A stretch of DNA of 14,620 nucleotides, from positions 1 to 14,620 of the forward strand of contig CAZAFM010000068.1 of assembly GCA_964484395.1 (NCBI GenBank), given 5' to 3'. Origin of the DNA: CAZAFM01 sp964484395. Lineage in GTDB: Bacteria > Campylobacterota > Campylobacteria > Campylobacterales > CAZAFM01. The notes under the pieces were generated by a model that was not told the origin of the DNA, did no database searches, and was given only the letters and a program-made list of their open reading frames with translations. The position numbers and the translations under genes are program-made. Shown piece by piece: positions 7,171 to 13,484 of the stretch (its first letter is position 1; every line of letters begins with the position of its first letter).

Positions 7171-7176
7171 CCTTTT
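7171..7176 (-). promoter_or_regulatory. Shine-Dalgarno AAAAGG fixing the rplM start
   Basis: AAAAGG lies 7 nt before ATG 7163. It decides between the long reading frame from 7256, which runs back into trpE, and the normal-length L13. Confidence 0.6.
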
Positions 7177-7203
7177 GATTTTAAATAGATGCGGAATTGT
7201 ACT

Positions 7204-7232
7204 AATATAAACTTATAGTTAACTGAATTTAA
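7204..7232 (-). promoter_or_regulatory. Possible promoter of rplM-rpsI
   Basis: The 76-bp gap between trpE and rplM is strongly AT-rich. On the minus strand TATATT (7204-7209) is preceded, 17 nt upstream, by TTAAAT (7227-7232), a weak -35. A second possible -10, TACAAT, lies a few bases downstream. A promoter here makes sense because ribosomal protein genes need more expression than trpE, but the match is modest. Confidence 0.4.
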
Positions 7233-7239
7233 GTGAAAT

Positions 7240-8646
7240 CTAAGATAATTCCTCAACAGTACTCATAAGAGCACCTAACTTATTTCTAACCTCTTTATAC
7301 TCAAGCTCTGGCTTACTATCAGCCACCACCCCTGCTCCTGCTTGAAGGATTATCTCTTCATCTTTTATCATCGCAGTTCTTATAGTAATAGCACTATTTA
7401 CATTTCCATTAAACCCAAAATATCCTATGCTTCCACTATAGAAGCTTCTCTTAACACCTTCAAACTCTGCTATAAGCTCCATAGCTCTTATCTTTGGAGT
7501 GCCAGTCATAGTTCCAGCTGTAAAAGTTGCTGCAAATAGGTCAAACATATCATATTGACTATCAAGCTCTCCTTCTACATCACTAACCATATGCATCACA
7601 TGTGAGTAGCGCTCTACACGCATAAGATCGCTTACTCTAACACTTCCCTTTTTAGCAACTCTACCTATATCGTTCCTGCCAAGGTCAACTAGCATGATAT
7701 GTTCTGCCCTCTCTTTTTCATCTCCTAGCATCTCTTGCTCCATCTCTTTATCTTTTGCATGAGTGGCGCCTCTTTTCCTAGTTCCTGCTATAGGACGCAG
7801 GAGGATGTTACTCCCTTCAAGTCTTACCATCACTTCAGGAGAGCTTCCAACTATCTGAAAATCTTTTAGATCAAGTAGGTACATATATGGGGAGGGGTTT
7901 TTGGACTTTAGGACTCTATAGAAGCTAAATGGGTCTATATTTACTTTTTGCCTATAGCGGTTTGAGATTAGGTGCTGAAAAACATCCCCACTTCTAATCA
8001 TCTCTTTTGAGCACTCAACCATATCACAAAACTGCTCTTTTGAAAAGCTAAATTTTCCATCTTCTTTTTTTGTTGCCTTTTTTATCTCAATAAAGTCATG
8101 ACTTGACTTAATTGAGGTAAATATACTATCAAACTTTTTTGAAATCTCTTCATTAGAGGATATAAGTGTAAGTCTGCTTGTTTTGTGCGAGAAGGCAACT
8201 ACTACTTTTGGACGCATCATATAAAAATCAGGTATATCCGTCTCATCCTTCAAAGAGTTCATCTTGGCTTTTAAAACTGGCTCAAACTCTTTTACCATAT
8301 CATAGCCTATATAGCCCACAAAGCCATCTACAAAGTCAACCTTTAGCTCTTGGGAGATAGACAGGTAGCTCTTTTTATCTAACTCTTTGTATCGTTTTTT
8401 TAAGAAGGCTAGAGGGTTAGCATCTACTTCTATAGGCTCATTATCACCATCTTTATAGTAGCTTTTTCCATTTTTATGCCATATCTCTTCAAGGGCGCCT
8501 ACCATTGTGTAGCTAAAATTTCCATCATCATTATTTACTGCACTCTCTAGTAAAAATATCTTCTCACTTGAAAAAAACTCCTCTACCTTATGGTAGATAG
8601 ATAGAGGAGTGAACTGATCTACTATCTCGCTTTTACTATATATCAT
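7240..8646 (-). CDS. trpE: Anthranilate synthase component I
   Basis: TrpE makes anthranilate from chorismate, using ammonia supplied by TrpG, as the first step of tryptophan synthesis. The protein has 468 residues. FLLESA (31-36) carries the LLES motif of the tryptophan feedback site. PIAGTRKRG (285-293) has the alanine typical of TrpE, where PabB normally has lysine. DLGRNDIGRVA (321-331), AGTMTGTPK (377-385), and AGAGVVADSKPELEY (436-450) complete the chorismate-binding domain. Where many homologues have GDIFQVVLSQR this one has GDVFQHLISNR (220-230). No trpG or other trp gene is nearby, so trpE is separated from its pathway. ATG 8646 overlaps the preceding stop as ATGA, indicating coupling to the SPOR gene. 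Confidence 0.95.
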   Translation of the reverse strand: MIYSKSEIVDQFTPLSIYHKVEEFFSSEKIFLLESAVNNDDGNFSYTMVGALEEIWHKNGKSYYKDGDNEPIEVDANPLAFLKKRYKELDKKSYLSISQELKVDFVDGFVGYIGYDMVKEFEPVLKAKMNSLKDETDIPDFYMMRPKVVVAFSHKTSRLTLISSNEEISKKFDSIFTSIKSSHDFIEIKKATKKEDGKFSFSKEQFCDMVECSKEMIRSGDVFQHLISNRYRQKVNIDPFSFYRVLKSKNPSPYMYLLDLKDFQIVGSSPEVMVRLEGSNILLRPIAGTRKRGATHAKDKEMEQEMLGDEKERAEHIMLVDLGRNDIGRVAKKGSVRVSDLMRVERYSHVMHMVSDVEGELDSQYDMFDLFAATFTAGTMTGTPKIRAMELIAEFEGVKRSFYSGSIGYFGFNGNVNSAITIRTAMIKDEEIILQAGAGVVADSKPELEYKEVRNKLGALMSTVEELS

Positions 8647-9350
8647 TTCACTTCATACACAAATGCGTTCTGGTTTATGCTCTTTTTTGCTTTTTCAAGG
8701 TCAGCTTTTGCAGCGCTTCTGCTACTATAAGGACCTATAAGAGTTCTAATAATCTCTTTTCCATCTCTATCTAGTCTTTGAAGTTTGTAGCTAAAGTCAC
8801 TATCACTTATTTTTTGTAAAAACTTCTTATCTGGATCATGCTTGACATTTGCACCAACTTGCAGGTAGTACCCTTTTGGCACATCTGTACTACTACTACT
8901 ACTATCTTGTTTAGGACTCTTCTCTTGTGAAGTCTGAGGTTTTTCTGGTTCTCTTTCAGGCTCTTTTGGAGCTGTAGTCTCAGGCTCTTTTGGAGGCGCT
9001 GGTAGGTTTTTGTCCTTTATATCTTGAATCATTTTGTCAAACCTATCTTCATTTTCGCTCTCAGGTGCGTTCTCTATGGGTACTTGCTGAAAGTTTGTAT
9101 CTTCACTCATAGGCTCTGGCATTACCTCCTCAGTAGTTACGCTCTCCTCAGTTACTACTTCTTCAGTAGGCACTGCACTTGATTGCTCTTCACTTTCATC
9201 TCCATCACCACTTAGTGCATACACTATAAAAATAGCAAAAATAAATACTAGTAACCCTGCAGCTGAAAAAAGAAGTATCTTCTTTGAAGCTGCTGTCTTG
9301 TTTTCGTTCTCATCAATCAGTATGTCTTTTAACTCTTGCTTATCTTCCAT
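8643..9350 (-). CDS. Inner-membrane protein with C-terminal SPOR domain
   Basis: This 235-residue protein has a short charged cytoplasmic N-terminus and one transmembrane helix (about 25-46). A long low-complexity periplasmic linker rich in Glu, Pro, Thr and Ser (48-157) follows, then a SPOR domain (about 160-235, beginning YYLQVGA and including RTLIGPYSSRSAAKADLEKA). SPOR domains bind denuded glycan strands of septal peptidoglycan, so a division or cell-wall role is likely. The architecture resembles FtsN/DedD, but I would not assign either name. The start at ATG 9350 has AAGGA at 9358-9362, 12 nt after the DUF1882 stop. The end overlaps trpE by 4 nt. The linker contains five identical Ser codons in a row. 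Confidence 0.88.
   Translation of the reverse strand: MEDKQELKDILIDENENKTAASKKILLFSAAGLLVFIFAIFIVYALSGDGDESEEQSSAVPTEEVVTEESVTTEEVMPEPMSEDTNFQQVPIENAPESENEDRFDKMIQDIKDKNLPAPPKEPETTAPKEPEREPEKPQTSQEKSPKQDSSSSSTDVPKGYYLQVGANVKHDPDKKFLQKISDSDFSYKLQRLDRDGKEIIRTLIGPYSSRSAAKADLEKAKKSINQNAFVYEVK
8889..8903. repeat. (ACT)5 trinucleotide repeat inside the SPOR gene
   Basis: Five perfect ACT units read as AGT on the coding strand and encode Ser150-Ser154 in the periplasmic linker. Slippage would change linker length by whole residues without a frameshift. Confidence 0.7.
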
Positions 9351-9362
9351 CTCTACTTCCTT

Positions 9363-9905
9363 TTATAGGTGTCGTGCCCAGCTAGCACCTCTCTCTTTTG
9401 CGTAAACCTCATAGGGAACTGTGAGTATATTAAACTCTCGTGGCATCTCATCATTAGGAAACACTCTCCACTCTCTTGGTAGTCTTTGAGAGAGTTTCAT
9501 TGATAGCATTTTACCCAGTTGATAGGCTTCATGTAAAGTAGTATGACCTTTGTGTACATAAAGATGCAGATGTCCAGGTGTTGGACTCTCATAAGCCGTA
9601 AAGTTGATAAAGCCCTCTTCCCTAAGAAGAAGTTGTGCTCTGTGCCAAAACCTGTCAGTATTTCGTCCATTATAGTCAAATACGATATTTTCTACCTTAT
9701 CTCTACTGTTTATGAGTGAGTGGGCTACTGTTATCTCTCTTTTGAAGTGCTGATCTAGAACTTTTGAGGTTAACATCTCATCCACTCTTTGAAACTTATT
9801 AAAAAATGTCCTTCCTCCATGACTTATTCTATCTACTGTCTTGTCACTCTTAACCCAGTAGTGAGAGGTTACCATTTTTATAAGTTTTAAATCCATCTCT
9901 GTCAT
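9363..9905 (-). CDS. DUF1882 family protein, Campylobacterota-specific
   Basis: This 180-residue protein belongs to the DUF1882 family, which I know from Helicobacter, Campylobacter and relatives, directly after glyA. It has no signal peptide or membrane segment, so it is probably cytosolic. The family's function is unknown. Notable segments are IVFDYNG (74-80), a helix through RAQLLLREEGF, then ESPTPGHLHLYV (106-117), a helix with EAYQLGKMLSMKL, and EFNILTVP (157-164). This order resembles archaeo-eukaryotic primase folds (see findings), but it is inference only. The start is ATG 9905 with AGGAG at 9911-9915, which itself contains part of the glyA TAG stop. It is very likely cotranscribed with glyA and the SPOR gene. 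Confidence 0.85.
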   Translation of the reverse strand: MTEMDLKLIKMVTSHYWVKSDKTVDRISHGGRTFFNKFQRVDEMLTSKVLDQHFKREITVAHSLINSRDKVENIVFDYNGRNTDRFWHRAQLLLREEGFINFTAYESPTPGHLHLYVHKGHTTLHEAYQLGKMLSMKLSQRLPREWRVFPNDEMPREFNILTVPYEVYAKERGASWARHL

Positions 9906-9913
9906 ATTATCTC

Positions 9914-11158
9914 CTAGTACGAGGCTCTATCATACGCCTTAAATTTAAGAGCTAGCTCTCTTACGCCCTCTCTTATCTCTTTTAGTTTTTCTGGACTGTT
10001 TATGTTATCAAGCACATCAGCTATAAAGTTTGCAATCATCTCAAACTCACCCTCTTTTAGCCCTCGACTTGTAAGAGCAGCTGAGCCAATCCTAACTCCG
10101 CTTGTAACAAAAGGGCTTCTATTTTCTCCAGGGACTGTGTTTTTATTCACTGTAATACCTGCAACCCCTAGAGCCTCTTCAGCATCTTTTCCGCTAAACT
10201 CACGACCTAAAAGAGATAGCAGAACAAGGTGATTATCTGTTCCACCACTTACTATATCATACCCTCTTTTTGTTAAAACTTCTGCTAGTTTTTTTGAATT
10301 TGCTTTAACCTGCTTTGCATACTCTTTCCATTCTGGTTTTAGGTTCTCTTTGAAGCCTACCGCTTTTGCAGCTATAGTATTCATCAAAGGTCCACCTTGA
10401 GTTCCCGGAAAGACTGCTTTGTTTATCTTTTTGCTAAGCTCTTCATCATTTGTCAAGATAAGTCCACCTCTAGGACCTTTTAGCGTCTTATGAGTGGTAG
10501 TTGTGACTATGTGACAGTGAGGGAAAGGGTTTGGATATTCACCCGCAACTATAAGTCCAGCTACATGCGCTACATCACCTAGAAGATATGCACCAACACT
10601 ATTGGCTATCTCTCTAAAGCGCTTAAAATCAAGCTCTCTTGAGTATGCACTAAACCCACACACTATGATTTTTGGCTTTACAATCTTAGCAATGTTCTCT
10701 AGCTCATCATAGTCTATCAAGCCATCACTATTCACACCATAAGAGAAGCTTTTATAGTTCTGTCCTGTAAAGCTTGCAATTGACCCATGAGTTAGATGTC
10801 CTCCATCATTTAAAGACATACCCAAAAGCTTATCATGAGGCTTTAAAAGTGCTACATAGACTGCTGCATTTGCCTGAGAGCCAGAGTGAGGCTGTACATT
10901 TGCATACTCACAACCAAAAAGCTTTTTAGCTCGCTCAATGGCTAAGTCCTCTGCTTTATCAACAACCTCACATCCACCATAATATCTTTTATGAGGATAA
11001 CCCTCTGCATATTTATTCGTAAAAACACTACCTACTACCTCCATAACTGCTGGAAATGTAAAGTTCTCTGAAGCTATCATCTCAAGCCCTTCATTTTGGC
11101 GCGCTAGCTCCTCTTGCATCAAATCATAAATCTCTTTATCAGATTGTTCTACATACAT
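9914..11158 (-). CDS. glyA: Serine hydroxymethyltransferase
   Basis: GlyA interconverts serine and glycine with transfer of a one-carbon unit to tetrahydrofolate, using PLP in the cytosol. From the chosen start it has 414 residues, typical for the family. MIASENFTF, NKYAEGYPHKRYYGG, HSGSQANAAVY, and the PLP-lysine segment TTTTHKTLKGPRGG (Lys near residue 224) are intact. GDVAHVAGLIVAG supplies the PLP-ring aspartate and histidine. The frame opens with TTG ATG ATG (11164, 11161, 11158). AGGAG at 11165-11169 is directly against TTG and 3 nt from the second codon but 6 nt from ATG 11158, so I choose that. It lies between lysS and the DUF1882 gene. A hairpin-rich gap upstream may hold its promoter or regulate it. 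Confidence 0.97.
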   Translation of the reverse strand: MYVEQSDKEIYDLMQEELARQNEGLEMIASENFTFPAVMEVVGSVFTNKYAEGYPHKRYYGGCEVVDKAEDLAIERAKKLFGCEYANVQPHSGSQANAAVYVALLKPHDKLLGMSLNDGGHLTHGSIASFTGQNYKSFSYGVNSDGLIDYDELENIAKIVKPKIIVCGFSAYSRELDFKRFREIANSVGAYLLGDVAHVAGLIVAGEYPNPFPHCHIVTTTTHKTLKGPRGGLILTNDEELSKKINKAVFPGTQGGPLMNTIAAKAVGFKENLKPEWKEYAKQVKANSKKLAEVLTKRGYDIVSGGTDNHLVLLSLLGREFSGKDAEEALGVAGITVNKNTVPGENRSPFVTSGVRIGSAALTSRGLKEGEFEMIANFIADVLDNINSPEKLKEIREGVRELALKFKAYDRASY

Positions 11159-11164
11159 CATCAA

Positions 11165-11169
11165 CTCCT
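11165..11169 (-). promoter_or_regulatory. Shine-Dalgarno AGGAG deciding the glyA start
   Basis: AGGAG is 6 nt upstream of ATG 11158, a normal spacing, but too close to the in-frame TTG 11164 and ATG 11161. This favours a 414-residue GlyA. Confidence 0.6.
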
Positions 11170-11197
11170 ATTGTAACAATATAAATCATAAAATCTT

Positions 11198-11282
11198 AAA
11201 GCAAAGCACCAAAGGTGCGTGAGCTTTCTGCTGAAGAAAACTCAGCGTTAGCGTAGCCTTTAGGGGCTTTGCCGCTAAAGGC
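11198..11282 (-). other. Three consecutive hairpins in the lysS-glyA gap
   Basis: Reading along the minus strand, hairpin 1 (11256-11282) begins 3 nt after the lysS stop. It is an 8-bp arm GCCTTTAG/CTAAAGGC enclosing GGC-TTT-GCC with one mismatch. Hairpin 2 (11230-11246) is GCTGA/TCAGC with a 7-nt loop. Hairpin 3 (11198-11227) has an inner perfect GCACC/GGTGC with a 3-nt loop, and an outer AAAGC/GCTTT. By hand count about 42 of 78 bases are G or C, more than the surrounding DNA. The structure is followed by an AT-rich stretch (including TATATT at 11178-11183) before the glyA ribosome site. It could be a 3'-end stabiliser for lysS, an attenuator, or a REP-like palindromic element. No strong T-run follows any stem, and I recognise no riboswitch class. 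Confidence 0.6.
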
Positions 11283-11285
11283 GTA

Positions 11286-12788
11286 TCACTCATAGTGACT
11301 TTCAACCCTCATAGCTGGAAAAAGTATCACATCACGGATTGAGTGCTGGTTCGCCAGTACCATCACTAGTCTATCAATACCTATACCCTCTCCAGCACTT
11401 GGAGGCATACCATATCCTAGCGCTCTTACAAAATCCTCATCCATCTCACATGCCTCTTCATCACCTGCCTCTTTTGCCTCTACTTGAGCTTTAAATCTTT
11501 CATATTGATCAATTGGGTCATTTAGCTCATTAAAGCCATTAGCTATCTCTTTTTTAGCAATAAATAGCTCAAATCTTTCAGCTATCTCACTATCTTCATC
11601 ACTTCGTCTTGCAAGTGGTGAGATCGATATAGGAAAGTGCGTAATAAAGGTGGGATTAACAAGCTTATCTTCAACGAACAAATCAAAGAGTTCAGCTTGC
11701 ATATGTCCTAGAGTTAAATCTCTACTTATCTCAACACCACTCTCTTTTAAAAGCGCATGAGCTTTGCCTATATCCTCTACTACATCTCTACTAACTCCAC
11801 CTATCTCAACTATAGCATCTACATATTTGATGCGTCTAAAAGGTTGGCTAAAATCTAGCTCCATATCATCATACGGAAGCTTTTTTGGAAGCTCTAGTTT
11901 ATCAAAAAGATATCCAAAAAGCCTCTCAGTAAAGTCCATCAACTCCTCATAAGTTCCATAGGCTTTATAAAACTCAACCATAGTAAACTCAGGATTGTGA
12001 GAGTGATCCATCCCCTCATTTCTAAAGTTACGATTTATCTCAAAAACAGCTTCAAACCCACCTACAATCAATCTCTTTAAATACAACTCTGGAGCAATCC
12101 TTAAGTATCTTTGTACATCCAAAGCATTATGGTGTGTCACAAATGGTCTTGCATTTGCACCACCTGGGATTGGGTGCATCATAGGGGTCTCTACTTCTAA
12201 AAAACTATTTTCTTCAAAAAAACTTCTAGTTAAACTAACTATCTTGCTTCTTAAATGAAAAACTTTTTTTACATCTTCATTCATAATAAGATCAACATAC
12301 CTATGTCTATACCTAAGCTCTTTGTCCGTTAGTCCATGATACTTCTCTGGAAGTGGAATAATAGCTTTTGTTAGAAGTTCTAGCTTTGTACTATGAAGCG
12401 TAAGCTCCCCTGTGCGTGTCACAAAAGGAAAGCCAGTAACTTCTATAATATCACCTACTTCTATGTGTTTTTTGATGATTTTAAAGGCTTCATCACCTAG
12501 GTCATTTTTGCTGTAGTATATTTGTAACACTCCCTTTTCATCTTCTATCTTAGCAAATGCGGCTTTGCCCATTAGACGAAGAAACTTTACTCTTCCAGCT
12601 ATAGTAACTACTTCATTAGGTAGAGTTCTATCATCTCCCTCTTTCTCAACTAGTTGAGAAAATCTCATCTTAAAGCCACATGTAGTTATATCTCTTTGTG
12701 AGTTGTGTCGGTATGGGTTTATACCTAGCTCTTTTAGCTCATTTCCTTTTTCTACTCTTTGGCTAACATACTGGTCTTTAAAAAACAA
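11286..12788 (-). CDS. lysS: Lysyl-tRNA synthetase, class II, TTG start
   Basis: LysS charges tRNA-Lys. The 500 residues comprise an N-terminal OB-fold anticodon-binding domain (about 55-140, with VVTIAGRVKFLRLMGKAAF) and a class II catalytic core. Motif 1 lies around FLEVETPMM (197-204), motif 2 is FRNEGMDHSHNPEFTMVEFY (255-274), and motif 3 includes GIGIDR (468-473). PIPGGANARPF (206-216) is the usual lysine-site segment. The first codon is TTG at 12788, with AAGGA at 12795-12799 and 6-nt spacing. The next in-frame Met is residue 41, too late for the fold. The gene begins 3 nt after the cvpA stop, so the two are cotranscribed. As I recall, Campylobacter jejuni has fur between them; here it is absent, as in Helicobacter. 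Confidence 0.96.
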   Translation of the reverse strand: MFFKDQYVSQRVEKGNELKELGINPYRHNSQRDITTCGFKMRFSQLVEKEGDDRTLPNEVVTIAGRVKFLRLMGKAAFAKIEDEKGVLQIYYSKNDLGDEAFKIIKKHIEVGDIIEVTGFPFVTRTGELTLHSTKLELLTKAIIPLPEKYHGLTDKELRYRHRYVDLIMNEDVKKVFHLRSKIVSLTRSFFEENSFLEVETPMMHPIPGGANARPFVTHHNALDVQRYLRIAPELYLKRLIVGGFEAVFEINRNFRNEGMDHSHNPEFTMVEFYKAYGTYEELMDFTERLFGYLFDKLELPKKLPYDDMELDFSQPFRRIKYVDAIVEIGGVSRDVVEDIGKAHALLKESGVEISRDLTLGHMQAELFDLFVEDKLVNPTFITHFPISISPLARRSDEDSEIAERFELFIAKKEIANGFNELNDPIDQYERFKAQVEAKEAGDEEACEMDEDFVRALGYGMPPSAGEGIGIDRLVMVLANQHSIRDVILFPAMRVESHYE

Positions 12789-12791
12789 TTC

Positions 12792-13331
12792 CTATCCTTT
12801 TTTGGTTGTGTTGTTGTCTGCTAGTATCTTCTCTTCACTAAAGGGGTTTTTGATTTTGAGAATCTTTGAGCCAACTTCTGTAAAAACAGGTATCATCATA
12901 CTATCTTTTGTATAGTCTACTGTATTAGCCTTAATAACTGTAATATTCATCAAAGCATAAGTGATGATAGACACCACTACAAAAACCTTTCCAGCACCAA
13001 AACTAAATCCTAGCAGCCTGTCTAAGCCACCTAGTCCACTTAGTTTCATCATAGATGATAGTAGCTTGCCTGCAATTATCATAAGCACCCAAAATGAGAT
13101 GAGAACCACCACAAACCCTACAAGCATCATTGTATTTGGATTATCAAGCTTAAAGAGGTTATCACTTATACTCTCAGCTACAGAGACCCCATATCTTGAG
13201 CCAAAGTAAACACCTCCTAAAATACCTGCTAATCCAAACGCCTCTTTAAAAAATCCGCTAAAAAGTCCTTTTAAGCCTAGTAGTGCTATAAGTGAAATAG
13301 CTACTACATCAAATATATTTACACCATCCAT
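12792..13331 (-). CDS. cvpA: CvpA family inner-membrane protein
   Basis: This 179-residue protein has four predicted membrane segments (about 6-26, 30-47, 67-91, 107-130) and a polar C-terminal tail. GLDRLLGFSFGAGKV (102-116) before the last helix is the CvpA-family signature. CvpA was named for colicin V production in Escherichia coli; in most bacteria its role is unclear and probably concerns the envelope. The start is ATG 13331 with a moderate AAAAGAG site at 13339-13345. The 57-bp gap to the micro-ORF upstream contains TATAAA on the minus strand (13366-13371) without a clear -35 box. The end lies 3 nt before lysS. Confidence 0.9.
   Translation of the reverse strand: MDGVNIFDVVAISLIALLGLKGLFSGFFKEAFGLAGILGGVYFGSRYGVSVAESISDNLFKLDNPNTMMLVGFVVVLISFWVLMIIAGKLLSSMMKLSGLGGLDRLLGFSFGAGKVFVVVSIITYALMNITVIKANTVDYTKDSMMIPVFTEVGSKILKIKNPFSEEKILADNNTTKKG
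12795..12799 (-). promoter_or_regulatory. Shine-Dalgarno AAGGA supporting the lysS TTG start
   Basis: AAGGA lies 6 nt before TTG 12788 and just before the cvpA TAG stop. It supports a non-ATG start for an essential synthetase. Confidence 0.6.
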
Positions 13332-13388
13332 TATAAAACTCTTTTATTTTCATTTGAGTGGTAATTTTATAATGTTTATGTTTAGAAT

Positions 13389-13484
13389 CTACTTTTTGTT
13401 AGTGTATGCCCAATATATAAACCCAGCTATGGATATTCCCACAAATACCACCAAAAATACAAGTAAAAATACTTCAACTGCCAC
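13389..13484 (-). CDS. 31-residue single-pass membrane micro-protein, GTG start
   Basis: This short frame runs from GTG 13484 to TAG 13389-13391 and overlaps the last 11 nt of rlmN. It has a strong AGGAG at 13492-13496 with 7-nt spacing, and an in-frame stop lies 3 nt upstream of the GTG. The product begins MAVEVFLLVFLVVFVGIS, has one hydrophobic helix (about residues 4-24), and ends GFIYWAYTNKK. By the positive-inside rule the C-terminus should face the cytoplasm. The compact helix followed by a Trp-Ala segment faintly recalls the small oxidase assembly protein CcoS, but it is much shorter and lacks that family's acidic tail, so I assign no function. A second reading is a chance hydrophobic frame in AT-rich DNA; the ribosome site and placement argue against it. 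Confidence 0.6.
   Translation of the reverse strand: MAVEVFLLVFLVVFVGISIAGFIYWAYTNKK

Noticed and set aside
7164..7256. N-terminal extension of rplM to 7256
   Set aside because: It overlaps trpE, exceeds the usual L13 length, and lacks a ribosome site. ATG 7163 has AAAAGG at good spacing.
7240..8646. Calling the chorismate enzyme PabB or a salicylate/isochorismate synthase
   Set aside because: The PIAGT alanine and the LLES feedback motif both indicate TrpE.
11159..11164. TTG/ATG codons just before the chosen glyA start
   Set aside because: AGGAG is too close to both; only ATG 11158 has normal spacing.
11165..11285. Glycine, SAM or tetrahydrofolate riboswitch upstream of glyA
   Set aside because: The gap is short and consists of simple hairpins. 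I see none of the conserved core sequences or junction layout of those riboswitches.
13332..13388. Firm promoter call for cvpA-lysS
   Set aside because: A TATAAA is present at 13366-13371, but there is no convincing -35 box and such hexamers are frequent in this AT-rich DNA.
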